Source: Paracoccus aminovorans
GTDB taxonomy: Bacteria; Pseudomonadota; Alphaproteobacteria; Rhodobacterales; Rhodobacteraceae
Direction: 5' to 3'
Assembly: GCF_900005615.1 (NCBI RefSeq)
Contig: NZ_LN832562.1
Span: 372,001-436,000 of the forward strand
Length of the DNA: 64,000 nt
Shown here: positions 1-9,751 of the stretch, one piece after another
Position numbering within the stretch: the stretch's first letter is position 1
How the letters are laid out: every line of letters begins with the position of its first letter
Program-made: the position numbers and the translations under genes
Notes under the pieces: model-generated
The model's database searches: none
What the model was told of the DNA's origin: nothing
Seen by the model: only the letters and a program-made list of their open reading frames with translations

Positions 1-1
1 G

Positions 2-1711
2 AAAGGGATTGTCCACGCAGGGGCTTATGCCCACGTTTCAAGAAAATATGATATCGTTGGTGTTTCTGGAACATCAGCTGGGGCGATTGTAGCAGCATTA
101 ATTGCCGCAGGCTTCACGGCGGACGAACTATTTCATGAAAGTCCAGACGGAAAGGGGGTTAGTCCAGTATTTGAGAAAATTAAGGAGAAACATAAAGACG
201 TAAAAGTCCTCAGTGACCTTCTGGGGAAAAAGAACTTCGCGTCTCTCCGCCGCATGAAATCCACTGCATCCGTCGTTTTTGAAATTCTTGCCAGAAGGCG
301 AAAGCTTTCTCTCCTCATTGTTTCCATTCTTGTGTTCGCTGTGTGGAAAGTCCCCCTGGGCGCCGTTGATAATATATCGGATAATTGGTGGGTTGAAGCA
401 GTTTTCTTCTTAATTACCTTGGCTCTCAGGATTGCCGTGACATTCGTTCTAGTAATGTCACATGTTTTCCTTTCGGTAACCAAAGTAACAAAGAATGGAA
501 TTGCATCAACCTCTAGGGCAATAGAGGCGGTGTGCAATATAATCGCGGAAAAAATTGGGGTGGCCGGTGGGCAGGAGGTTTATCTCGACTGCCTCCCTAT
601 GCCTTTGATGATAATTGCGACCGATGTGAAGGGAAAGAAGGCCAGAGTGTTCAGAAGTGGAGTTGACCGAGTGAAACTGTGTGATGCTCTGTCTGCATCC
701 ATCTGCATCCCGATCGTTTTTCCCCCTCACGTGATCGATGGCGCCGAGTATTTTGACGGAGGCATTGTCTCGAATCTTCCATTGTATGTGTTTGCCGAGC
801 AGGGGAAACTTTTCCCGGAACGGAAAATAATTGGATTCGGCATAACTGAGGGTGATGAAGAGTTATCCAGCCCGAGCAGGTTTAAAATTGTGCGTTGGGC
901 TCACTCCCGGACTGGACAGATGAGAAAGGGTTTGGAGAACCTTCTTTTTCCGGTTGATGAGGTTCAGTTCTATATGGGGAGTATATTTGGAACTTTTTTC
1001 ACAGGGACTCAGGAGCTGGCCCATATCGGAAGCAATACAATTCCGATCAACATCAAGACAAAACTGAAGACAACGCAGTTTGACGTCACGCCTTCTCAAG
1101 CCCTGCTTGCATACCGGCAGGGTGTGATCCATGCAATATCCGTGGATAATGAGTTCGAGATCGACGATTATGCCCGAGATTTCTGCAAAATCCTTTTCGA
1201 ACTTGTTTCAATGAACATGCGGCTACCGTTGGGGGCTATTCCACGGTGCGAGGAAAGAATAAGAATCGCATTAGCTTTCAAGAAGCCACACAATTTTTCT
1301 ACTTTGTCGCTAAGGTATGGCTATGGCTTCGAGATATCACCTGACATGAATATTGATCTCCCCATAGATAGCAGCTCCTGCGGTGAGGCCTGGTTATCGC
1401 TCAAACCGGTTTTCGAGAATAATCAGATTAATATTTTCCAGAGATTGAGTAGTTACGAACACATTTTGGGCAGGATATCACCAAATATAAAATGGGTGAT
1501 CTGTGTGCCTATCGTCGAAGATGGCAAGAGCGAGCCGGAGTTCGTTGTGAATATTGATGGCAACTGGGCGCTTGAGTCTCGGCTAGTAGATGAAGCGGGC
1601 ATTGAAATTGCTCAGGAAGTTGCTATATTCGAGATAGCTCGCAAAGTTACTCTGCGTGGGCGAGATCTTGCTACTGTTATCCGGGACCACAGGGAAAGTG
1701 CCAAGTCATGA
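2..1711 (+). CDS. Patatin-like phospholipase with internal membrane hairpin and GAF-like tail (5' partial)
   Basis: The reading frame is open from base 2, so the true start lies outside the window. Near the visible N-terminus is the lipase motif GTSAG (nucleophile Ser), and much later the DGG motif in YFDGGIVSNLP; together these form the Ser-Asp dyad of patatin-like phospholipases, which hydrolyse membrane lipids. Unusually, two strongly hydrophobic stretches (about bases 310-370 and 390-480) sit between the two motifs, so the catalytic domain appears to be interrupted by a membrane hairpin. The C-terminal part contains SSCGEAWLSLKPVF followed by WVICVPIV and NIDGNW, which resembles a GAF small-molecule-binding domain. 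The gene is much more AT-rich than the rest of the window and overlaps the next gene by 4 bases. A defence effector role is possible but not shown. The patatin call is firm; the GAF call is moderate. Confidence 0.85.
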   Translation, partial: KGIVHAGAYAHVSRKYDIVGVSGTSAGAIVAALIAAGFTADELFHESPDGKGVSPVFEKIKEKHKDVKVLSDLLGKKNFASLRRMKSTASVVFEILARRRKLSLLIVSILVFAVWKVPLGAVDNISDNWWVEAVFFLITLALRIAVTFVLVMSHVFLSVTKVTKNGIASTSRAIEAVCNIIAEKIGVAGGQEVYLDCLPMPLMIIATDVKGKKARVFRSGVDRVKLCDALSASICIPIVFPPHVIDGAEYFDGGIVSNLPLYVFAEQGKLFPERKIIGFGITEGDEELSSPSRFKIVRWAHSRTGQMRKGLENLLFPVDEVQFYMGSIFGTFFTGTQELAHIGSNTIPINIKTKLKTTQFDVTPSQALLAYRQGVIHAISVDNEFEIDDYARDFCKILFELVSMNMRLPLGAIPRCEERIRIALAFKKPHNFSTLSLRYGYGFEISPDMNIDLPIDSSSCGEAWLSLKPVFENNQINIFQRLSSYEHILGRISPNIKWVICVPIVEDGKSEPEFVVNIDGNWALESRLVDEAGIEIAQEVAIFEIARKVTLRGRDLATVIRDHRESAKS

Positions 1712-1998
1712 CCGTGCAAACGCACCACGAGCCTAGCGCTTCTACAATCGCCCTGCGCCGAAAAATGGCGGAGTGGCAAGCAAGTGGCGGTGTCGATGAA
1801 GTTATGACTAGTCCTCGCTCGAGCCGCGAAACCAGGTTCCAAGAAGATGGGAAGCAGCTCCGGCTTCGCATCCAGGATGCCAAGAGAAAAAGGTTGGCAA
1901 TTGATGCAGAGCTCGCTGCTGCTCTGCTCAAGCAAAAGCATTCGGGGAGTGGGTTGGTCACACTCTTCGGTGGTCTCCTACGCAAGTTTGGCTGGTAG
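1708..1998 (+). CDS. Small hypothetical protein coupled to the patatin gene
   Basis: This encodes 96 residues and starts inside the ATGA overlap with the patatin stop codon, so the two are probably translationally coupled. The family is not recognised. The middle is rich in Arg, Lys and Glu (about residues 38-70) and looks like a charged helix. The end (residues 78-96, SGSGLVTLFGGLLRKFGW) is a short amphipathic, possibly membrane-associating segment with a basic, Trp-ending tail. There is no signal peptide and no cysteine motif. It could be a partner or regulator of the phospholipase. Composition is intermediate between the AT-rich upstream gene and the GC-rich surroundings. Confidence 0.6.
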   Translation: MTVQTHHEPSASTIALRRKMAEWQASGGVDEVMTSPRSSRETRFQEDGKQLRLRIQDAKRKRLAIDAELAAALLKQKHSGSGLVTLFGGLLRKFGW

Positions 1999-2394
1999 TA
2001 ACCCTTCTTGTCTGTCGCCGACGTCGTAGCTAATAGGGTCCCTTGTCGAGGCGATGAGCGGTTTGCGACTTGAAAGATGAAGATTTCGCAGACCCTTATC
2101 CCGGACCTTCTCGCTAGGGTTGGGATCAGATATCATCGCTCGCTCGATCTCACCGGGGAAGGCATCGACTTCACTGGTGGTGACACCGGGACCTCAAGTT
2201 CACACCGAGGCATTGCAGTGGGCCAACAAGGCGGAATTGCTACAACAACGCTTACCCTTCACGGTCGACTTGAAGGGCAAGCTGCTGCCGATTGCAACTG
2301 ACAGCCCACGGGCGCACCCACTTTCGCGAACGCGCCCTGCGCTGTCGGCTTGACGTGAAGGGCGGTGGCCATGAGAGCCCAAAACTGCTGCCCC
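1999..2394. other. Region without a recognisable gene
   Basis: Short open frames occur on both strands, for example bases 2077-2301 and 2120-2353 on the plus strand. None has a convincing ribosome-binding site or recognisable motif. It lies between the AT-rich patatin unit and the aldo/keto reductase stump and may be rearrangement debris. Confidence 0.4.
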
Positions 2395-3453
<1,059 letters not shown>

Positions 3454-3454
<1 letters not shown>

Positions 3455-4953
3455 CAGCAGGCCCTCCGCAGCAGATCATAACGGGCGCAGTCCGCCACAG
3501 GCTCATGGGTCAACTGCAAGGCCGGAGAGGTCAGCAGAAGCGGTGGTGGTTCCGGATCTCGCCTGCGGGATAGAATATTGAGGATTACATCGGCAGAATG
3601 GACGCCTTGCGAGAGAGCTTCGGCACATGCCTTTTGAACCACAGGCATCCCTTCCGTCAGCACAGCGCCGAGGACCTTCACCATCTGGCGGTCGCCATCT
3701 GAGGAGCCCTGCAGCTTGCGGCGGATCTGTTCAAGAGCTCCGGGAAGAACCCAGTCCTTGAACGGTGCGCCGTTACGCAGCGCCCCGGGTTTGCGAAGCA
3801 GAACAGGCACATAATGCCAGGGATTGTAAACCGTTCGGTCCCGGCCGAAGTGACGCGGGTGGTCTCCGACCAGTCGGCCCTCCTGCCGGATCTCGATCCG
3901 CTCAGCATAGGCCCTGATCTCGACCTGCCGCCCGACAGCCGTTGCCGCGACGGAGTATTTGTTGTTGTCGAAGCGCACGAGACAGGTCTTTGACACCGCC
4001 GCAGGCAGTGAATGGAATCCGTCGAAGCGCCCGGCATAGGGGACAAGGTGCGGGCGCTCTTCCTGGAAGACCTGCCAGACGGTTTTGTCCGTCAGCTCCG
4101 GATGCTTGCTGGTTCTGGCCGAGGCGATGCACTTGTCCAGCAGCCAGGCATTCAGTTCCTCGTAGCTCTTGACCCTGACGCGGGGCGCGAAAAACCGCTG
4201 ACGGACAGTGCCGACCTGGCTCTCCACCTGGCCTTTCTCCCAACCCGCAGCAGGGGTGCAGGCAACGGGTTCGACCAGATAATGGCTGGCCATCTGCAGG
4301 AACCGACGATTGTAGAGGCGTTCCTTGCCGGTGAAGATGGTCTCCACCGCCGTCTTCATGTTGTCGTAGATCCCGCGGGTGCAGGTGCCCTTGAAGAAGG
4401 CGAAAGCCCTGTCGTGGGCATCGAACACCATCTCCTGCGTCTCGCGCGGATAGGCCCGCACAAAGAACATCCGGCTGTGGCACAGGCGAACATGGGCCAC
4501 TTTGATGGTGGTGGTCGCCCCATCGATCACCACAACCTCGTGGCTCCAGTCGAACTGATAGGCTTCACCGGGCGCAAAGCTCAGGGGCACGAAGGCGGCA
4601 GAAGCGCCTGAACTCTGAGTGCGTGCCCAGTTCGAGGCGTAGCGGCGCACCGCGTCATACCCACCTTCATAACCGAGACCGCTCAGTTCTTCGTAGATCT
4701 GTATCAGAGACTGACGTTCCCGGCTGGACCGCGCGGCGTTGACCTCCAGCAGCCGGTTGAGTTCCCCCAGCCAGGCACCCAGCTTCGGGCGCGGCTGCAC
4801 CGTCCGGGTATAGGTGAACTCGGTAATCCCGGTGCGGATCACCTTCCGCACCACCTTCTTCGACAGCTTCAGGTCACGGCAGATCGTCTTGATCCCCTTG
4901 CCCTCGGTGAAATGTAGCCGCCTGATTTTTGCGATTGTCTCCACGATCAGCAT
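3454..4953 (-). CDS. istA: IS21 transposase IstA
   Basis: A 499-residue transposase with an N-terminal helix-turn-helix ([20 protein letters not shown], about residues 19-38) and an integrase-like DDE core. The first acidic residue is in [10 protein letters not shown], the second in [10 protein letters not shown], and the glutamate is in [10 protein letters not shown]. The protein binds the terminal repeats and carries out cut/copy chemistry with IstB. The frame is intact, so the element looks potentially active. The start is ATG at 4953, close to the inverted repeat in the right end. Confidence 0.95.
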
Positions 4954-4987
4954 CCCGTGCTCGGCCTCCGATAATCATCGAAGGCAC

Positions 4988-5071
4988 AATGGACCCAACC
5001 CCCGGTCGGTGGGGTCCATTTTGGACGCCGATCACCCCAGAAGCGGGGTCCTTATTGCAAGCCGTTCAACA
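4988..5071 (-). repeat. IS21 right terminal repeats with internal palindrome
   Basis: Read inward from 5071 the end is TGTTGAACGGCTTGCAA, followed by the inner repeat TGATCGGCGTCCAAAA (5034 down to 5019). Next to it lies a perfect 9-bp inverted repeat, AATGGACCC (4988-4996) and GGGTCCATT (5012-5020), upstream of istA. It overlaps the inner repeat and could serve as a transposase-binding site or an istA operator. Confidence 0.7.
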
Positions 5072-5266
5072 CGCATCGGCCTCGGGCGTGGGAGTGAGGC
5101 TGCGGCCGATGCGGGCGAACAGCGCAAAGCCCAGTTCCGCCTCCAGGTCGGCCAGCAACCGGCTGACCGAGGGCTGGGTCAGAAACAACAGCTCGGCGGC
5201 GGCGGTGACAGAACCGCTTTCGATGATGGCGCGAAAGGCTTCGATCTGACGATGGGACAGCTTCAT
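5072..5266 (-). pseudogene. LysR-type regulator, 5' fragment (HTH only), probable former opine-operon regulator
   Basis: The minus strand encodes only the DNA-binding domain of a LysR regulator: MKLSHRQIEAFRAIIESGSV, then the recognition helix TQPSVSRLLADLE, ending with SLTPTPEADA. Family homology stops at base 5072, the IS21 right end; two codons inside the IS give a stop. The effector-binding domain (about 230 residues) is missing. The fragment is divergent from the opine-type operon, the same arrangement as occR/nocR regulators. ATG at 5266 is preferred over an upstream in-frame start at 5299 because it matches the family N-terminus. A free HTH domain could still dimerise poorly and bind DNA, but normal inducer response must be lost. 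Confidence 0.85.
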
Positions 5267-5284
5267 GGCGGACTCATAGCGTTT

Positions 5285-5327
5285 ACGAATGAATAGCAAA
5301 AAATTTCAGATTTTACACATCATTCGT
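5285..5327. promoter_or_regulatory. Candidate operator for the opine-type operon
   Basis: A perfect 8-bp inverted repeat, ACGAATGA (5285-5292) and TCATTCGT (5320-5327), encloses an AT-rich core in the gap between the truncated LysR gene and the first oxidase gene. Long dyads in the divergent promoter region are typical of LysR-regulated operons. The assignment rests on position and symmetry only. Confidence 0.5.
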
Positions 5328-5362
5328 TCTTGGGGCATTTGAACCACAGGGAGGAACAAGCG

Positions 5363-6469
5363 ATGTCGGCGGACGCAGGCACAGCAATCATCGGCGGCGG
5401 TATCGTAGGCCTATGCTTGGCCCTGGGTCTGGTCACGCGCGGGCATGACGTGCTGGTGCTGGATGGCAGCGACCGGGACATGCGCGCCTCGCAAGGTAAT
5501 TTCGGGTTGGTCTGGTTGCAGGGCAAGGGCGCGGGTTACGCGCCCTATGCGCGATGGTCGCTTCAGGCGGTGCGCGCTTGGACCGACTTTGTCGAGAGGC
5601 TTCAGTCGCTCTCGGGTGTCGATCTGGCGCTGTGTCAGCAGGGCGGTTACGAGTTCTTCACCGATCAGGAGGAGTTCGAGCGATTCGGGCAAGACCTGCG
5701 CAGGCAGGCCGATGCGCTTGGCGAAGGGTTTGACTTCGAACTGCTGACGCATGCCGATCTGGCGCATCGGCTGCCGGGCATCGGCAAGGGCGTCGTCGGG
5801 GCAAGTTTCTGCCCGCTGGATGGTCATGTGAACCCGCTGCGCCTGCATGTCGCGCTGCGCAAGGCCTGCCTTGCCAGCGGCGTCCGCGTCAGTGATGACG
5901 CGAGCGTGACGAGGTTGCGTTCCATGGCCAGCGGCTATGAGGTGATCTGCCGGGACCGCCCGCCGATCCGCGCCGATCGCGTTGTGCTCTGCGCTGGACT
6001 GGGGGCGGCACAGCTCGGCCCGCAACTGGGGTTCCGCGCCCCGATCCGCGCGCAGCGCGGCGAGTTGCTGATTACCGAGCGCGTCGCCGACCCATTGCCC
6101 TTCCTGTCCAGCACCATCCGGCAGGTGGATGAAGGCGGGCTGCAGATCGGCGGCACCAAGGCCGAATCCGACCGCGATACCGAATCCATCGACCAGATGG
6201 CCGGGCTGGCGCGGCACGCCGTGCTGGTCTGGCCGCAACTGGCCGACATCCGCGTGCTGCGCAGCTGGGCGGCGCTGCGGGTGATGACGCCGGATGGCTA
6301 TCCGATTTATCAGCGCGCGCCGGAACATCCCGGCGCCTTTCTGATCACCTGCCACAGCGGGGTGACGCTGGCGCCGCTGCACGCAACGCGGCTGGCCGCG
6401 TGGATCGACGACGATCCCGCCGCCCCGGATCTGGAGGCTTTCGATGAACGCCGCTTCGCGCTTTCGTGA
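5363..6469 (+). CDS. FAD-dependent oxidoreductase, DadA-like; catalytic subunit of an opine-type oxidase
   Basis: A 368-residue flavoprotein of the D-amino-acid-oxidase/DadA family. The N-terminal dinucleotide fold carries GGGIVGLCLALGL (about residues 10-22), and the C-terminal part ends with HSGVTLAPLHATRLAAW-like FAD contacts. In heterotrimeric opine oxidases and related hydroxyproline or cyanide-forming dehydrogenases this subunit oxidises a secondary amine or amino acid, with electrons leaving through the partner 2Fe-2S and FAD subunits. It is the first gene of the operon, and GAGGAAC lies at good distance before ATG 5363. It overlaps the next gene by 26 bases. By analogy it would correspond to NoxB/OoxB. 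The substrate is inferred from neighbours, not from active-site residues. Confidence 0.8.
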   Translation: MSADAGTAIIGGGIVGLCLALGLVTRGHDVLVLDGSDRDMRASQGNFGLVWLQGKGAGYAPYARWSLQAVRAWTDFVERLQSLSGVDLALCQQGGYEFFTDQEEFERFGQDLRRQADALGEGFDFELLTHADLAHRLPGIGKGVVGASFCPLDGHVNPLRLHVALRKACLASGVRVSDDASVTRLRSMASGYEVICRDRPPIRADRVVLCAGLGAAQLGPQLGFRAPIRAQRGELLITERVADPLPFLSSTIRQVDEGGLQIGGTKAESDRDTESIDQMAGLARHAVLVWPQLADIRVLRSWAALRVMTPDGYPIYQRAPEHPGAFLITCHSGVTLAPLHATRLAAWIDDDPAAPDLEAFDERRFALS

Positions 6470-6761
6470 CGCGCCGGGTGTGGTCCCGCGCAGCATCCGC
6501 ATGAGTTTCGAGGGCGAGACCGTCCTGGCCCATGCCGGCGAAAGCGTCGCCGCTGCGCTGCTGGCGCATGGTGGCGATGCCACGCGCCACACGGCTGTCA
6601 CCGGCTCGGGCCGCACGCCCTTTTGCATGATGGGGGTCTGCTTCGATTGCCTTCTGACCATCGACGGTCGCCAGAACGTGCAGGCCTGCATGACTCCGGC
6701 GCGCGAGGGAATGGTCATCATGCGCCAGCATGGCGCGCGCCGGATCGGGGGCGCGCCATGA
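6444..6761 (+). CDS. Small 2Fe-2S subunit of the opine-type oxidase
   Basis: A 105-residue protein with a ferredoxin-like cysteine set, C61-x4-C66-x2-C69-x12-C82, in PFCMMGVCFDCLLTIDG and QAC. This matches the HcnA-like/SoxA-like (2Fe-2S)-binding subunits that accompany DadA-like and FAD/BFD subunits in opine oxidase, hydroxyproline dehydrogenase and hydrogen cyanide synthase complexes. It passes electrons between the two flavin subunits. The start ATG lies inside the end of the previous gene, and its stop overlaps the next start (ATGATG), so the three subunits are tightly coupled. Confidence 0.85.
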   Translation: MNAASRFRDAPGVVPRSIRMSFEGETVLAHAGESVAAALLAHGGDATRHTAVTGSGRTPFCMMGVCFDCLLTIDGRQNVQACMTPAREGMVIMRQHGARRIGGAP

Positions 6762-8140
6762 TGCGCGCCGATCTGGTCGTCATCGGCGCCGGCCCCGCCG
6801 GCATGGCCGCAGCACGCATCGCCGCCGAAGGCGGGTTGCAGGTTATGCTGCTGGACGAACAGGACCGCGCGGGCGGACAGATCTATCGCAATGTCGCGGC
6901 TGCCGCCGGGCGCGACTGGCTGGGCGCGGACTATGCCAGGGGCGCCGATCTGGTCCGTAGTCTCGACCATCCGGGGATTGAGCATGAGTCCCGCGCGACG
7001 GTCTGGCGCATCGACCAGGATCGGGGCGTGATCTGGTCGCGCGACGGGGAAAGCCACATTTCCGCCGCCGCGCATGTCCTGATCGCCACGGGCGCGCAGG
7101 AGCGACCGGTCCCATTTCCCGGCTGGACCCTGCCCGGCGCCATGCCCGCGGGCGCCGCGCAGATCCTGATGAAGCAATCGGGGATGCTGCCGCGCGACGC
7201 CATCCTCGCCGGGTCCGGGCCGCTGTTGTATCTGGTCGCGGCGCAGATGATCGCCGCCGGCTCGCCCCCCATTGCCCTGGTCGAAACGGGAACCGGCCTG
7301 CTGCGGGCTTCGCCGAAACTGCTGCGGGCCTTGCCGGGAGCAAGGACGCTGGCCAAGGGTCTGGGTCTGATCCGCCGCATCCGCGCAGCCGGCATCCCGC
7401 GCTATCATGGTGCGACCGGATTTCTGGCCGAGCAGGTCGAAGATGGCCGTGTCGCCTTCAGCTTCACCACGCGCAAAGGCCGGCAGCATCTGGCATGCGG
7501 CCTGCTGCTGACGCATCTAGGCGTGATCCCCCAGACCCATCTGACGCGGTCGATGGGTCTTGCGCATGACTACGACGATGCCCAACAGGCATGGCGACCG
7601 CGACTGGATGGCTGGGGCCAGTCGTCGATGGAGCATGTCTTTGTCGCGGGTGACGGTGGCGGCATCGGCGGCGCCGATGCCGCGCGGGCGCAGGGCGCGC
7701 TTGCCGCTCTGGCGATCCTGCATCGCGCCGGCCGACTGGACGCGGAAGAACGCGACGACCGTGCCCGCCCGCTCCGGCGCGCCCTGTCGCGCAGCCTGTC
7801 TGTCCGCCCACTCCTGGATGCCGCCTATTCGGTGCCGCCCGCTTTTCTTGCCCCGCCGGATGACACCATCATCTGCCGCTGCGAGGAGGTCACCGCCCGC
7901 GCCGTCCGTGAGACGGTAGCGGACGGCACGCATGGCTTGCGCCTGATGCGCACTGCGCTGCGCACCGGCATGGGCCCTTGTCAGGGACGCATGTGCGAAG
8001 CCACCGTCACCGGCCTGATTGCTCACGCAACCGGCCGACATCCCTCCACCATCGGCCCCGGCCGCATCCGAACTCCTGTCAAGCCCGTCACCCTGGCCGA
8101 GATCGCCTCGCTTGGCCTTCAGCCCGAGGAAACCGCATGA
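6758..8140 (+). CDS. FAD/NAD(P)-type oxidoreductase with BFD-like 2Fe-2S domain, opine-type oxidase subunit
   Basis: A 460-residue flavoprotein. The N-terminus has the dinucleotide motif [20 protein letters not shown] and then [12 protein letters not shown]; a second nucleotide-binding region is around [14 protein letters not shown]. The C-terminal tail holds four cysteines, ICRCEEV and [10 protein letters not shown], the pattern of a BFD-like 2Fe-2S domain seen in OoxA/NoxA and HcnB. It probably takes electrons from the other two subunits and passes them to the respiratory chain. An in-frame extension upstream to 6623 is open, but ATG 6758, overlapping the previous stop, fits the family start. 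It runs into the ABC ATPase gene with an ATGA overlap. Confidence 0.82.
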   Translation: MMRADLVVIGAGPAGMAAARIAAEGGLQVMLLDEQDRAGGQIYRNVAAAAGRDWLGADYARGADLVRSLDHPGIEHESRATVWRIDQDRGVIWSRDGESHISAAAHVLIATGAQERPVPFPGWTLPGAMPAGAAQILMKQSGMLPRDAILAGSGPLLYLVAAQMIAAGSPPIALVETGTGLLRASPKLLRALPGARTLAKGLGLIRRIRAAGIPRYHGATGFLAEQVEDGRVAFSFTTRKGRQHLACGLLLTHLGVIPQTHLTRSMGLAHDYDDAQQAWRPRLDGWGQSSMEHVFVAGDGGGIGGADAARAQGALAALAILHRAGRLDAEERDDRARPLRRALSRSLSVRPLLDAAYSVPPAFLAPPDDTIICRCEEVTARAVRETVADGTHGLRLMRTALRTGMGPCQGRMCEATVTGLIAHATGRHPSTIGPGRIRTPVKPVTLAEIASLGLQPEETA

Positions 8141-8901
8141 CCGAACCCGCCCTGCGTATAGAGAACATCCGCAAGAGCTTTGGCGACCACGAAGTCCTGA
8201 AAGGCATCTCCATGACCGCCGAAAAGGGCGACGTGGTGGCGATCCTCGGTGCCTCGGGGTCGGGCAAAAGCACCTTCCTGCGTTGCATCAACTTGCTGGA
8301 GACGCCGAACGACGGGACCGTCTGGCTGAAGGGCGAGGAGATGCGCATGACCACCCGCCACGGCACCCGCCGCCCTGCCGATCTGCGCCAGGTCGAACGG
8401 ATGCGGTCAAGGCTGGCGATGGTGTTCCAAGGCTTCAACCTATGGTCGCACATGACCGTGCTGGAAAACATCACCGAAGGCCCGGTGCATGTTCTGGGCA
8501 CCCCTCGGCGCGAGGCACAGGAAAAAGCGACGGCCCTGCTGGCCAAAGTCGGACTGGCTGACCGCGCCGACTATTACCCCGCGCATCTCTCCGGCGGCCA
8601 GCAGCAGCGCGTGGCCATTGCCCGCGCGCTTGCGATGGAACCGGACGTGATGCTGTTCGACGAGCCGACCTCGGCGCTTGACCCGGAACTGGTGGGTGAG
8701 GTTCTGGCCGTGATGCGTGCCCTGGCCAACGAAGGTCGCACCATGCTGGTCGTCACGCATGAGATGGCCTTTGCCCGCGATGTCTCGACCCGGACCGTTT
8801 TCCTGCATCAGGGGCAGGTCTGCGAAGAGGGCGCGCCCGGCGAACTGTTCCGCAATCCACAGACCGAGCAATTCCGGGCCTTCCTGTCCCGGATGAACTG
8901 A
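8137..8901 (+). CDS. Polar amino acid/opine ABC importer, ATP-binding subunit
   Basis: A 254-residue ABC ATPase with Walker [10 protein letters not shown], signature [15 protein letters not shown], Walker [14 protein letters not shown] and the H-loop VVTHEM. It is closest in layout to the HisP/GlnQ/OccP/NocP group that energises uptake of basic amino acids and arginine-derived opines. It follows the oxidase genes with a 4-base overlap and precedes the binding protein and two permeases. The gene order ATPase, binding protein, permease, permease matches nocPTQM of nopaline catabolism. Confidence 0.88.
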   Translation: MTEPALRIENIRKSFGDHEVLKGISMTAEKGDVVAILGASGSGKSTFLRCINLLETPNDGTVWLKGEEMRMTTRHGTRRPADLRQVERMRSRLAMVFQGFNLWSHMTVLENITEGPVHVLGTPRREAQEKATALLAKVGLADRADYYPAHLSGGQQQRVAIARALAMEPDVMLFDEPTSALDPELVGEVLAVMRALANEGRTMLVVTHEMAFARDVSTRTVFLHQGQVCEEGAPGELFRNPQTEQFRAFLSRMN

Positions 8902-8919
8902 AAAATCCAACATAATGGT

Positions 8920-9705
8920 ATGAAAATGATCAAGAAAACCCTTCTCGCCGCCGCCCTCGCGACCCTCGCCACCGGCGCATTCGCCCAGGATAGCCTGCGC
9001 ATCGGGGTCGAAGGCGCCTATCCGCCCTTTTCGTTCAAACAGCCCGATGGCAGCCTTGCCGGCTTTGACATCGACATTGCCAAGGCGCTTTGCACGCAGA
9101 TGCAGCGTAACTGCGAGCTTGTCGAACAGGAATGGGACGGTATGATCCCGGCGCTGAAGGCGAAAAAATTCGACGCCATCATTTCCTCGATGTCGATCAC
9201 CGAGGAGCGCAAGCGCCAGATCGACTTTTCGGAAAAATACTACAAGACGCCGGCCCGCGTCGTGGCGCCCAAGGACTCGGGCCTTGAAGGCACAGCCGAG
9301 GGTCTGGCGGGCAAGCGGTTGGGCGTGCAGCGCGGTTCCACCCATCAATGCTACGCCGAGGCGCATTTCCCCGATGCCGAGCTTGTCCTTTACGGCACCC
9401 AGGACGAGGTGTTCCGCGACCTGTCGCTTGGCCGCATCGACGCACAACTGTCGGATTCTCTGATCGCGCAAGAAAGCTTCCTCTCCGAGCCCGAGGGCGC
9501 GAACTACGCCTTCCTGCCCGGTGATCACACCGATGTCGACTGCTATGGCGAGGGCGTGGGCATCGCCGTGCGCAAGAGCGATGACGAATTGCGCGACACC
9601 TTCAGCGCGGCGATCAAGGCGATCCGGGACAACGGCACCTACAAGACCATCAACGACAAGTATTTCCCCTTCGACATCTACGGTGGTCGTCCCGAGGGCA
9701 TGTAA
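8920..9705 (+). CDS. Polar amino acid/opine ABC importer, periplasmic binding protein
   Basis: A 261-residue family 3 solute-binding protein with a clear Sec signal peptide (MKMIKKTLLAAALATLATGAF, cleavage after AFA). The mature part begins QDSLRIGVEGAYPPFSF and contains the family block ERKRQIDFSEKYYKTPARVV. It resembles ArgT/HisJ/OccJ/NocT, which bind basic amino acids or arginine opines. Its place inside an operon with an opine-type oxidase, arginase and ornithine cyclodeaminase suggests an arginine- or ornithine-derived ligand. Eighteen bases separate it from the ATPase gene. Confidence 0.85.
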   Translation: MKMIKKTLLAAALATLATGAFAQDSLRIGVEGAYPPFSFKQPDGSLAGFDIDIAKALCTQMQRNCELVEQEWDGMIPALKAKKFDAIISSMSITEERKRQIDFSEKYYKTPARVVAPKDSGLEGTAEGLAGKRLGVQRGSTHQCYAEAHFPDAELVLYGTQDEVFRDLSLGRIDAQLSDSLIAQESFLSEPEGANYAFLPGDHTDVDCYGEGVGIAVRKSDDELRDTFSAAIKAIRDNGTYKTINDKYFPFDIYGGRPEGM

Positions 9706-9712
9706 CGCAACC

Positions 9713-9732
9713 GGGCGCGCTTTACGCGTCCC
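9713..9732 (+). promoter_or_regulatory. Stem-loop between binding-protein and permease genes
   Basis: GGGCGCG (9713-9719) pairs with CGCGTCCC (9725-9732) with one bulged base and a short CTTTA loop. There is no T-run. A hairpin just after the binding-protein gene is common in ABC importer operons, where it protects the upstream mRNA and keeps binding protein in excess over permease. Confidence 0.5.
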
Positions 9733-9751
9733 GCCAGCCAGCGAGGCTCGG

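Noticed and set aside
5411..7516. A 701-codon open frame on the minus strand
   Set aside because: It is antisense to the opine-type oxidase genes, low in hydrophobic structure and rich in Gln/Arg/Gly as expected from GC-rich shadow frames; no family motif.
6758..8140. Hydrogen cyanide synthase (HcnABC)
   Set aside because: The three-subunit layout is shared, but the adjoining opine-type importer, arginase and ornithine cyclodeaminase make an opine oxidase much more likely.
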